Shown here: in pieces, positions 42,359-50,142 of the stretch
Numbering within the stretch: the stretch's first letter is position 1
Layout: each line of letters starts with the position of its first letter
From: Parvularcula sp.
Lineage (GTDB): Bacteria > Pseudomonadota > Alphaproteobacteria > Caulobacterales > Parvularculaceae
Reading direction: 5' to 3'
Assembly (NCBI GenBank): GCA_002704915.1
Contig: PAIP01000033.1
Location: forward strand, 1-64,000
Length of the DNA stretch: 64,000 nt
Program-made: the position numbers and the translations under genes
Notes under the pieces: generated by a model
What the model saw: the letters and a program-made list of their open reading frames with translations, nothing else
Databases searched by the model: none
What the model was told of the DNA's origin: nothing

Positions 42359-43273
42359 ATGGACTGGCAGGGAAAAACGGCGTTCATTACCGGCGGGGTG
42401 TCGGGCATTGGTTTCGGCGTGGCGCGCGCCTTTTCAAATGCGGGCATGCAGCTTGCGCTGAGCTATCGCAATGAGGATTACAGGAGCGAGGCCGCCAAAT
42501 GGTTTGAGGAACAGGGGCGTGAGGCGCCGCTCTTCGTCAAGCTGGATGTGACCGACCGGAAACGCTTTGCAGCGGCCGCCGACGAAGTAGAAAGCTATTT
42601 CGGCAAGGTGCATGTGCTCGTCAACAATGCCGGCGTCAGCGTCTTCGGGCCGGCGGACGAGGCGACCTATGACGATTACGACTGGATCATGGGCGTTAAT
42701 TTCGGCGGGAATGTGAACGGGCTGGTTAGCTTCATCCCGAAGCTCAAGGCCCATGGCGAAGGCGGGCATATCGTCAATGTGGCGAGCATGGCGGCGTTCA
42801 TTGCAGGCCCTCAGGCTGGCATCTATACCGCGAGCAAATATGCCGTGCGCGGTCTCACCGAATGCCTTCGCTACAACCTCGCGCCTTACAATATCGGCGT
42901 GTCGTTATGCTGCCCTGGACTCACCAAAACCAATGCCTGGGATTCGGCGCTCAAACGCCCGGACAAATTCAAGGACAGCGGCCTCGGGGAAGTGAACAAG
43001 GCGGAGCTTGAGAAATTCGGCGGCGCTTTCGATCTCGGCATGGACCCGCTTGAAGTGGGCGAGAAAATCCTGAAGGGCATGACGGAAAATCGCGGCCTGA
43101 TTTTGACCCATCCAGAGCATGGGCCGGATATTCAGGAAATCTATGAGACCACAATGGCGGCCTTGCCGGACGAACCGGCGCCGGAAGGGCGGCTCGAAAT
43201 CGAACGACTGCGCCGCGAAGCGAACAGGGCCGCTGCGGCGGGTTCGAAGATCGGGCTCGGCGATCTGACCTAG
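42359..43273 (+). CDS. SDR, LigD/LigL-type family
   Basis: 304 residues from ATG 42359 with GGGGAGGCATTC upstream. TGGVSGIGFGVARAFSNAG near residue 11, NNAGVSVFGPADEATYDDYDW near 87, SMAAFIAGPQAGIYTASKYAVRG with Y-x-x-x-K near 160, and the LigD-like C-terminal extension (LILTHPEHGPDIQEIYE). These enzymes oxidise benzylic alcohols of lignin dimers with NAD+. Its stop overlaps that of the second lignostilbene dioxygenase in CTAG (convergent). Confidence 0.85.
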   Translation: MDWQGKTAFITGGVSGIGFGVARAFSNAGMQLALSYRNEDYRSEAAKWFEEQGREAPLFVKLDVTDRKRFAAAADEVESYFGKVHVLVNNAGVSVFGPADEATYDDYDWIMGVNFGGNVNGLVSFIPKLKAHGEGGHIVNVASMAAFIAGPQAGIYTASKYAVRGLTECLRYNLAPYNIGVSLCCPGLTKTNAWDSALKRPDKFKDSGLGEVNKAELEKFGGAFDLGMDPLEVGEKILKGMTENRGLILTHPEHGPDIQEIYETTMAALPDEPAPEGRLEIERLRREANRAAAAGSKIGLGDLT

Positions 43274-44739
43274 GCTGCGGCCGCCTTATCGAGCTGATCC
43301 TGCGGCGCCCACCATCCATGCACTTGCGGGCGCAAGCGGTGAGGGATTTTCACTTTCGCCACGGGACCTTTCTCAATGTCGCCCGCATTTACGATCCAGG
43401 CTTCATACTCGAAATCATTCTCGCCGGTTTGCCGGTCGATGATGAACAAAAGCCAGCCCGGATGATCTTCCTCGGATGAAACGATATGCGCCGGCTCGCT
43501 GATGGCGTGGCCGGGCGGCAGAGCAAGCATTTCGATGGCGCCGGTCTGGGGATTTATGGAAATCAGCGCATTGAAGGCCGCGCCCACGGGGCCGCCGAGG
43601 AGCGGCGGGCCTTTCATTTCCGGGTTCATGGAAAGGTACCACCCCTGATTGTAAGGCCGGCCCTGATCGGCGTCGCGAATACGGCAGAGATCGCCCGGAG
43701 GTCCGAGCGGCGTTTCGGTAATCTCGTCGCCTTTCGGATCGAAGGACCAGCGCACCAGACCGCCTTTAATCTCCGACTGTGGAATATCGATGCCGGAGGG
43801 GCGGCGGATGAATTCGAAGGCATTCGTCTCGGTGAGATGTTGATCGAGATGAATGCGGCCGTCCTCATCCTCGAAGCAGTTCATGAAGTGAAACACCGAA
43901 ACGCCTTTCGGGCCCTTGATCCAGTGCATCTCCTTCACATCGCCATAACGGGGCATCACGCCGATCCAGCTTTCAAGATCCGGTTCATGCACCCAGTGAA
44001 CGCCGCCGTCTTTCAGCCGGGTGAGATCCGCCGTGGTCGGAAAGACGGGGAAGATCGCGTAGTTCTCTGTAATGACGAAGTCATGCATCAGCCCGCAATA
44101 GGGCGCGTCGAACCATTGTTCGCTGATCAGCTCGCCATTCTTGTCGGCGATGCAGTAAGCGATCTTGGTGGAGGCAAGGCCGTCCGCTTCGTAGCCAAAA
44201 AAGAACAGCTCTCCGGTTTCAGGATCGACGCGCGCATGGGCGGTCATGGTTTGCGATTTTAGCTTGCCCCCGAAATCGTAGGAGCCGATGGTTTCAAGGG
44301 TGATCGGATTGATGCGATGGGCGCGTCCATCCTCTTTCGCCATCAACAGTTTGCCTGCATGCCAGATCGGCGTGGTGTTGGAGACGGTCCGGTCGACGCC
44401 CTTCACCGACGGATCGTCCGTATAAGGATTGCGATAGCGGCCGAAAAGCGCCTTGCCGGCATTGACTTCGGCCTTGTGACGCGGCGTTTGAACGTATTTG
44501 ATATCGAAATCGACCGTGCCGTCCTTTTTGAACCACAGTCGCGAAATCATGCCGTCGCCGGAGATCGCCGTGTCGTCCTCATAAAGTGGAGGGAAGGCGG
44601 GGTCCGGCACCGCCCGAAAAAACGCGCCGCGCATATCGGCGGGAATCTCGCCTTCTACTTCCAGCCCTTTAAGGGAATATTCCTCCCCGATCGGCGTGTT
44701 GAGAAACATGAAGTCGATGGTTTTGGGAAATTCCTGCAT
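43270..44739 (-). CDS. Lignostilbene-dioxygenase-like carotenoid oxygenase, second copy
   Basis: 489 residues from ATG 44739 (AAGGACCTTCGAC upstream). Iron-binding histidines: His168 (TAHARVD), His219 (LMHDFV), the His in VFHFMNCF, and the C-terminal His in PQVHGWW. The phenol-binding Tyr102 and Lys135 of LSD are conserved, but the Phe59 equivalent is Ile59, unlike the enzyme at 29580. It should cleave a 4-hydroxystilbene-like double bond but with a different pocket. It is 23 nt downstream of a CmcJ-type oxygenase gene in the same operon. Confidence 0.84.
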   Translation of the reverse strand: MQEFPKTIDFMFLNTPIGEEYSLKGLEVEGEIPADMRGAFFRAVPDPAFPPLYEDDTAISGDGMISRLWFKKDGTVDFDIKYVQTPRHKAEVNAGKALFGRYRNPYTDDPSVKGVDRTVSNTTPIWHAGKLLMAKEDGRAHRINPITLETIGSYDFGGKLKSQTMTAHARVDPETGELFFFGYEADGLASTKIAYCIADKNGELISEQWFDAPYCGLMHDFVITENYAIFPVFPTTADLTRLKDGGVHWVHEPDLESWIGVMPRYGDVKEMHWIKGPKGVSVFHFMNCFEDEDGRIHLDQHLTETNAFEFIRRPSGIDIPQSEIKGGLVRWSFDPKGDEITETPLGPPGDLCRIRDADQGRPYNQGWYLSMNPEMKGPPLLGGPVGAAFNALISINPQTGAIEMLALPPGHAISEPAHIVSSEEDHPGWLLFIIDRQTGENDFEYEAWIVNAGDIEKGPVAKVKIPHRLRPQVHGWWAPQDQLDKAAAA

Positions 44740-44762
44740 GTCGAAGGTCCTTGAGCGAGCAA

Positions 44763-45563
44763 TTATTCGAACCAGTAGGCGATGGCGCGCATCTCGATGC
44801 TGGCGCGAGGCGGCGCGTTCGCGGGACAAAGGGGATTGTCGAACGCGCTGTGCGGGACATGATGAGGCTGCGTCGGGTCGCTGTCATTGGTGATGAAGAC
44901 AATGGCTTCCTCCGGCGTCATATCCGGAAACCACATCCAGCGATGGCGCGGCGACGGTTTCACCATCAACGCCGTGAAAGACCAGTCGGGCTGGCCCTTC
45001 ATGTCGAAGATGGCGTCCGCTTCGATGAGGTCTTCCGGCGCGAGCGTGCGCGCGTCGCAGATCGTCAGCGGCACATCCTGCGGCGGCGGCGTCAAGACGC
45101 GCCAGATATTATATTGCGCTGCGCGCTTTACCCTGGCGCCTTCCGGGGCTGAGCGTTCGGCAAACTCGGCGGCGGTTCCGTCATTGATGTCGATATGAAT
45201 AAAACGCGCAGGCCGGGAATTATTTAACTGGCCGCTCTCCGAGGATTTTTCGCCAAAGCGCAGGACTCCAGGCGAGTTGACGACAGCCATATCGGCGCCG
45301 GTCAGTTTGACGATCAGCTCTTCGATTTCCTGTTTGTGCTGGTCGTGAAACTGCGGATCGCGAAAATCGGATACGTTGCTGCGGTGCGAAACGAGCGCGA
45401 ATCCCTCGCGATCAAGCGATGGCGGCGTGGTGCGTCCGTCGACTATTTCTACTATGCGAGGGTCGAGATTAAGGATGTCCCGCGACTGGTCATTGGCGTG
45501 AAAGCGCGGCCGCTTCGCCATGGGCTGCGCATAGTTGATCTCAGCTTTGACCGAAGCGTTCAT
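44763..45563 (-). CDS. CmcJ/NvfI-type Fe(II)/2-oxoglutarate oxygenase-like protein
   Basis: 266 residues from ATG 45563. This start lines up with that of the paralogue at 56723, although the ribosome site is weak. Iron-binding H-x-D is His123/Asp125 (FIHIDINDG); a distal His lies in the PHHVPHSAFDN loop and a 2-oxoglutarate-type Arg in IEMRAIAYWF. RWMWFPDMTPEEA is a family hallmark. CmcJ, NvfI, AsaB and GA4-desaturase relatives hydroxylate, desaturate or form peroxides. Bacterial lignin-locus members have no assigned reaction that I know of. The gene precedes the lignostilbene dioxygenase by 23 nt. Confidence 0.78.
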   Translation of the reverse strand: MNASVKAEINYAQPMAKRPRFHANDQSRDILNLDPRIVEIVDGRTTPPSLDREGFALVSHRSNVSDFRDPQFHDQHKQEIEELIVKLTGADMAVVNSPGVLRFGEKSSESGQLNNSRPARFIHIDINDGTAAEFAERSAPEGARVKRAAQYNIWRVLTPPPQDVPLTICDARTLAPEDLIEADAIFDMKGQPDWSFTALMVKPSPRHRWMWFPDMTPEEAIVFITNDSDPTQPHHVPHSAFDNPLCPANAPPRASIEMRAIAYWFE

Positions 45564-45726
45564 GCCAAGCAGTTTGGTGTCGGCGCGAGCTTTTGGAAAG
45601 GCGTCTAATCGTCCATGAGCTTGTGTTTTCACCGCCTGTCGCCACAAGCTTCGCCATGGGTGGCGATTGCCCATAGGGGGCTCTGCGAACGCTTCACAAT
45701 GAAACTTGGAAAGGATGCGCGCGAGC

Positions 45727-46614
45727 ATGAAAGACGTTAAAGGCAAGACAGCATTCATCACCGGCGGCGCCAGCGGGATCGGGCTCGGTATCGCCAAGGC
45801 TTTTTACAACGCCGGCGCCAATCTGGTTCTGGCCGATATTCGCGATGACCACCTGAAGAGCACGGAAGAATTTTTCAACGATCCCGATCGGGTCTTGTGT
45901 CTCAAGCTCGATGTTACAGATCGCGAAGCCTATGCCGCGGCTGCGAACAAGGCGGAAGAGAAATTCGGCAAGATCCACATGCTCTTCAACAATGCCGGGA
46001 TGGGCGTTGGCGGCCCGCTCGCCAAGCTTGGTTTCGACGATTGGGACTGGGGCCTTGGCGTCATGATCGGCGGCGTCATCAATGGCATCCAGATCGTTCT
46101 TCCTCTTATCCGCAAACATGGCGAGGGCGGGCATGTGGTGAACACAGCGTCCAAGGCCGCACTCGTTCCGGTGACGGCGTTCTCCATTTACGGCACGGCG
46201 AAAGCGGCGATGCTCGGGCTATCGGAGTCCATTCGCGGAGAGCTTGCGCCGGAAAATATCGGGGTCTCTGCTTTCTGTCCGGGGCCGGTTCAGTCGAATA
46301 TCGCGGAAACCGGAAAAATCAGGCCCGACAAATATAAAAAGGACACGGGGCTCGTGGAGACCGAGCAGCAGCTTTCGGAGCGGCCTGTCTCCGATCTGTG
46401 GATGAGCTCGGAGGAATGCGGCGAACGCGTATTAAAGGGCGTTCTCAACAACGATCTTTATATTCTTACCCATCCGGAGTTCAAAAAAGGGACGGAAGAA
46501 AAGTTCAACGCGATCCTGAACTCGTTCCCCGACGAGCCGATCAATGAGGAGCGCGCAAAGGCCATTGCATTTCTTTTGCACAATCCGATTTTTGACGAGA
46601 TCAACGACAAATAA
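45727..46614 (+). CDS. SDR, LigL/LigN-type C-alpha-dehydrogenase
   Basis: 295 residues from ATG 45727 (AAGGA upstream). TGGASGIGLGIAKAFYNAG near residue 12, NNAGMGVGGPLAKLGFDDWDW, active-site Tyr/Lys in FSIYGTAKAAMLG near 158. The tail GLVETEQQLSERPVSDLWM...NNDLYILTHPEF closely parallels remembered LigL/LigN of SYK-6, which oxidise one enantiomer of the alpha-carbinol of guaiacylglycerol-beta-guaiacyl ether. It ends at a strong bidirectional terminator. Confidence 0.85.
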   Translation: MKDVKGKTAFITGGASGIGLGIAKAFYNAGANLVLADIRDDHLKSTEEFFNDPDRVLCLKLDVTDREAYAAAANKAEEKFGKIHMLFNNAGMGVGGPLAKLGFDDWDWGLGVMIGGVINGIQIVLPLIRKHGEGGHVVNTASKAALVPVTAFSIYGTAKAAMLGLSESIRGELAPENIGVSAFCPGPVQSNIAETGKIRPDKYKKDTGLVETEQQLSERPVSDLWMSSEECGERVLKGVLNNDLYILTHPEFKKGTEEKFNAILNSFPDEPINEERAKAIAFLLHNPIFDEINDK

Positions 46615-46641
46615 CTTCTTCGACTGTCTGCGATGAACAGA

Positions 46642-46669
46642 AAACGCGCCGGCTTTAACCGGCGCGTTT
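46642..46669. terminator. Bidirectional rho-independent terminator
   Basis: A perfect 11-bp stem AAACGCGCCGG / CCGGCGCGTTT around CTTTAA. It sits between the convergent SDR (stop 46614) and PQQ dehydrogenase (stop 46695). T-rich flanks occur on both strands. Confidence 0.85.
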
Positions 46670-46694
46670 ACTTTTAAGACGTTAAACGCTCCGC

Positions 46695-48887
46695 CTACTG
46701 CCCGTAGATTTCCTGATCTTCATTGGCGCGGGCGATAATGTAAGCGCGCAGCTTTTCGAGGCTTTCTTCGTCCAAAACGCTGTTGAAAGAGACCATGCCT
46801 TTTTCTGAGAGCGCGCCGCCGAGAACCACATTGGCGAATTGCTCCTCGTCGTGAGGAATGGTCGAATAGCGCAAGTCCGGCAAAACGCCCGCGCTATGGA
46901 CGGCGTCGCCATGACAGACGCCGCAATAACGCCCATAGAGATATCTGCCTTCTTCCACATCTTCTGCTGAGGCGGTAAGCGGCGGCGGAGCGAGGCGTTT
47001 TTCCGCAAGCTGAGGCTTGGGCGGCAGGCTGTCGGTACCGCCGATTTTAAAAACCAGAATGCGGCTGTAATTCGGCGTGGTCGCGCCGATGGCGGCGAGT
47101 TCGCCGGGCGCAAGGGCCTCAACGCCGCCCCAGCCGACGAGGACCGCCACATATTGTTCGCCGTCGATTTCATATGTCACAGGCGCCGCGACGATGCCGG
47201 TCTGTGCGTCCATGGACCATAATTTGTCGCCGGTCGCAGCGTCATAGGCGGCGAATTCGCCGTATTTCGTGCCTTCAAACACAAGGCCCCCGGCGGTGGT
47301 CAGCGTGCCGCCATTGCCGGCGCCCGGATAGGGAACGCCCCAGACTTCCTTTTGCGCGACCGGGTCCCATGCGACGAGGCGCCCGGCCACTGTCGCCTTC
47401 ACCGCCGCCTTGACCTCCGGGTCCGCGGGCAGCTCTGCGGCCGCGAAGTTCACGCCGTTGTTGAAACCGCGCGGCTCCGGCTCGAAATCCGGGTCGGGCG
47501 CATAAGGAAAGCCGCTGATATTGACGGGAATGTAAACAAGGCCCGTCTGCGGATTATAGCTCATGGGGTGCCAGCTATGGGCCCCGCCGGGGCCTGGAAC
47601 GACCACAAAAGGCTCGCCGGTTTTGTCGAAGCGCGCCTGCGGGTTTTCGACCGGCCTTCCGGTTTCCGGGTCGATCCCCGTGGCCCAGTTTACATGCGTG
47701 AAATTGTTCGCAGAGATGAACTCGCCGGTTTCGGCGTCGATCACATAAAAAAAGCCGTTTTTCGGCGCCTGCATGACGACCTTGCGCGGCGCGCCTTCGA
47801 TCTCAAGCGTGGCGACGATAATCTGCTGGGTGGCGGTGAAGTCCCAGGTTTCGCCGGGCGTCGTCTGGAAGTGCCAGACATAGTCGCCATTGTCGGGATC
47901 GAGCGCGACGATGGACGAGAGGAACAGATTGTCGCCGCCCCCGGGGCTGCGGAAGGCCTGATTCCAAGGCGAACCGTTGCCGACCCCGATATAGAGCAGG
48001 TCGAGCTCCGGGTCATAGGCCATGGAGTCCCATACGGTGCCGCCGCCGCCGAGCTTCCACCATTCGCCGTTCCAGGTTTGCGCGGCTATGGCCATGGCGT
48101 CGTTTTCAAAGCCCTTCGCCGGGTCGCCGGGCACCGTGTAAAACCGCCAATCGATATCGCCGGTTTCGGCGTCATAGGCAGTCACATAACCGCGCACGCC
48201 GAATTCGGCGCCGCCATTGCCGATAATCACCTTGCCTTTGACGATCCGCGGCGCGCCGGTGATGGTGTAGGGCTTGGATCGGTCGATGGTGAACTTGCTC
48301 CAGACTTCCTCGCCGGTTTCGGCGTCAAGCGCGACGAGACGGCCGTCAAGCGTGCCGAGATAGAGCTTGCCGTTCCAGGCGGCGAGACCGCGATTGACGA
48401 CGTCGCAACAAGCATGCACGGCCCATTCGCCGGGCACTTGCGGATCGTACGCCCAAAGCTCTTCGCCCGTCGCCGCGTCATAGGCTTTCACCTTGGACCA
48501 GGCGGTGGTGAGGTACATGACGCCGTCGATCACAAGCGGCGTCGCCTCCTGGCCGCGATTGGTGTCGAGGTCCTGATGCCAGGCAAGGGAGAGCTCCCCG
48601 ACGGTCTCGCGGTTGATCTCAGTCAGCGGGCTGAAACGTTGTTCGCTGTAGGTGCGGCCATGGGACATCCACTGGCCGGGCTCCCGATCCGCCTCAAGGA
48701 GGCGCGACGTGTTCACATTTGCGTGCTCTGCTTGAGGGCTCGGGGGCGTTTCTTTCACCGTGGTTTCGAGAGGCGCCTCGGTTTCCGGCTCGCCGGACCC
48801 GCCGCAACCGGCCAGAGCGAGCCCTGCGGTTATCGCCATAACGGCGGAAAGGCTCCGCGCCGAAAGCGGAAACACGCGCTGAATCAT
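46695..48887 (-). CDS. PQQ-dependent alcohol dehydrogenase with C-terminal cytochrome c (quinohemoprotein, lipoprotein)
   Basis: 730 residues. A lipobox LALAGC (Cys28) suggests periplasmic membrane anchoring. An eight-bladed PQQ propeller spans about 60-610 with repeated W-docking motifs (AYDAATGEELWAYD, ALDAETGEEVWSKF) and the vicinal disulfide HACCDVVNRG characteristic of PQQ alcohol dehydrogenases. The C-terminal cytochrome c has CGVCH at 655-659 and a likely Met ligand in KGMVSF. It oxidises primary or aryl alcohols in the periplasm and passes electrons to the respiratory chain. Substrate in this locus is probably a lignin dimer's gamma- or benzylic alcohol. PQQ synthesis genes are not in the window. 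Confidence 0.92.
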   Translation of the reverse strand: MIQRVFPLSARSLSAVMAITAGLALAGCGGSGEPETEAPLETTVKETPPSPQAEHANVNTSRLLEADREPGQWMSHGRTYSEQRFSPLTEINRETVGELSLAWHQDLDTNRGQEATPLVIDGVMYLTTAWSKVKAYDAATGEELWAYDPQVPGEWAVHACCDVVNRGLAAWNGKLYLGTLDGRLVALDAETGEEVWSKFTIDRSKPYTITGAPRIVKGKVIIGNGGAEFGVRGYVTAYDAETGDIDWRFYTVPGDPAKGFENDAMAIAAQTWNGEWWKLGGGGTVWDSMAYDPELDLLYIGVGNGSPWNQAFRSPGGGDNLFLSSIVALDPDNGDYVWHFQTTPGETWDFTATQQIIVATLEIEGAPRKVVMQAPKNGFFYVIDAETGEFISANNFTHVNWATGIDPETGRPVENPQARFDKTGEPFVVVPGPGGAHSWHPMSYNPQTGLVYIPVNISGFPYAPDPDFEPEPRGFNNGVNFAAAELPADPEVKAAVKATVAGRLVAWDPVAQKEVWGVPYPGAGNGGTLTTAGGLVFEGTKYGEFAAYDAATGDKLWSMDAQTGIVAAPVTYEIDGEQYVAVLVGWGGVEALAPGELAAIGATTPNYSRILVFKIGGTDSLPPKPQLAEKRLAPPPLTASAEDVEEGRYLYGRYCGVCHGDAVHSAGVLPDLRYSTIPHDEEQFANVVLGGALSEKGMVSFNSVLDEESLEKLRAYIIARANEDQEIYGQ

Positions 48888-49056
48888 GGTGAAAGCTCCT
48901 TAACCCCGAAAGCGTTATGAGAAGAGGGATATCGCCTTCACCGGCCTTGGCAAGCGCCACCTACGCCGAAGAAACCTGCCTTCTCCGGGGATGCTGCGGC
49001 GCAGCATCACGTTGCGGTGCAGCAACGAATTCGCTCGCATCCCGCGCCAAATTATG

Positions 49057-49110
49057 TTTGTCTTACATACAAAATTGCCTGTCGCTGAAAAATGTGATAG
49101 GACATAACAA
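49057..49110 (+). promoter_or_regulatory. Upstream regulatory region of the AraC gene
   Basis: An AT-rich patch between divergent genes. It holds the inverted repeat TTTGT-N7-ACAAA (49057-49073) and two similar direct words, CATACAAAA and CATAACAAAA, about 36 nt apart. These could be AraC half-sites controlling this gene and the divergent PQQ dehydrogenase. No firm -35/-10 pair was identified. Confidence 0.35.
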
Positions 49111-49145
49111 AAAACCAAAAAATTATCCTCGGGAGGAGTCGTACT

Positions 49146-50114
49146 ATGCTGCACCTGTCGACCAAAGATTTCGCCGGCGCTTCGAAAGTGACGCGGTGGA
49201 ATGATATCGTCGCCGAAGTTTTCACACCCCTAGAGACCAAGCCCTTCAGTCCTGAGGAATTCGAAGGTGCGGTGGACAGCGTTCAGCTTGGCGATATCTA
49301 TCTCGCCAATGTCATCGCCAGTCCCGCCGTGGTGACGCGCACCGCCCGTCACGCCGCTTCCAGCCGGGAGCGCCACTATTTTTTCCATCTTCAACTTGAA
49401 GGCGATATTCGCGTCGCCCAGGACGGCCGCGAGGCTTTTCTCAAGCAGGGCGACATGGTGCTTTGCGACAGCGCGCTTCCTTATACGCTGGAATACGAAA
49501 CCAACGCCTCAACGCTGGTGATGATCGCCTCGCCGAATGACGTGAAACGCCGCTTGCCGGCGCCGGAAATCGCGCTCGGTCAGCGCCTCAGCGGAAGCGA
49601 TGGTTTGTCGGCCACCTTGTCTGGCATGTTGTCGAGCGTCTGGCATCAGGTCAAAAACGGCATGGACACCGAAATCGGCGAGCGCGTCGGCAACAACCTG
49701 CTCGATATGTTTGCAACCTCCTGCATGGAGGCTTTCGGATCGCGCATCGCCGACAGCGCCGTCGCGTCTGCGCGCCGCAGCCACATCCGCTGTTACATCG
49801 AATCGAACCTGAAAGATCCGGAACTCACGGTCGCGTCCATCGCCGCCGCCTTCCGCATCTCGCCGCGCTATCTGCATATGCTGTTTGCGGAAGAAGACGA
49901 AACCATCTCAGGCTTTATCCGCCGCCGGCGTCTTGAAGAATGCAAGAAGCGTCTTGCGGACCCCATGTGGCGTCATCGCTCCATCACGGAGCTGGCCTAT
50001 GCCTGGGGCTTTAACAACACCACGCATTTTGCGCGTGTCTTCCGCGAACGTTACGGCGTTTCCCCGCGCGAATATCGCAACGCCAGCATCGCCGACAAAC
50101 AGCCGCTGCACTAA
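49146..50114 (+). CDS. AraC-family transcriptional regulator
   Basis: 322 residues from ATG 49146 with GGGAGGAGTC upstream. The N-terminal AraC_binding_2/cupin-like domain covers about 30-190 (HYFFHLQLEGDIRVAQDGREA), as in XylS/FeaR-type regulators. The C-terminal double HTH covers about 215-315, including TVASIAAAFRISPRYLHMLF and YAWGFNNTTHFARVFRERYG. It is divergent from the PQQ dehydrogenase (258 nt) and convergent with benzoylformate decarboxylase, so it is a good candidate activator of the PQQ dehydrogenase gene. Confidence 0.9.
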   Translation: MLHLSTKDFAGASKVTRWNDIVAEVFTPLETKPFSPEEFEGAVDSVQLGDIYLANVIASPAVVTRTARHAASSRERHYFFHLQLEGDIRVAQDGREAFLKQGDMVLCDSALPYTLEYETNASTLVMIASPNDVKRRLPAPEIALGQRLSGSDGLSATLSGMLSSVWHQVKNGMDTEIGERVGNNLLDMFATSCMEAFGSRIADSAVASARRSHIRCYIESNLKDPELTVASIAAAFRISPRYLHMLFAEEDETISGFIRRRRLEECKKRLADPMWRHRSITELAYAWGFNNTTHFARVFRERYGVSPREYRNASIADKQPLH

Positions 50115-50121
50115 AGGATCT

Positions 50122-50142
50122 CGTTGAGGTCAGTCCTCAACG
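50122..50142. terminator. Hairpin between convergent genes
   Basis: A perfect 8-bp inverted repeat CGTTGAGG-tcagt-CCTCAACG. It overlaps the stop codon of the minus-strand gene and lies just after the AraC stop. There is no T-run, so it is at most a weak bidirectional terminator. Confidence 0.4.
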
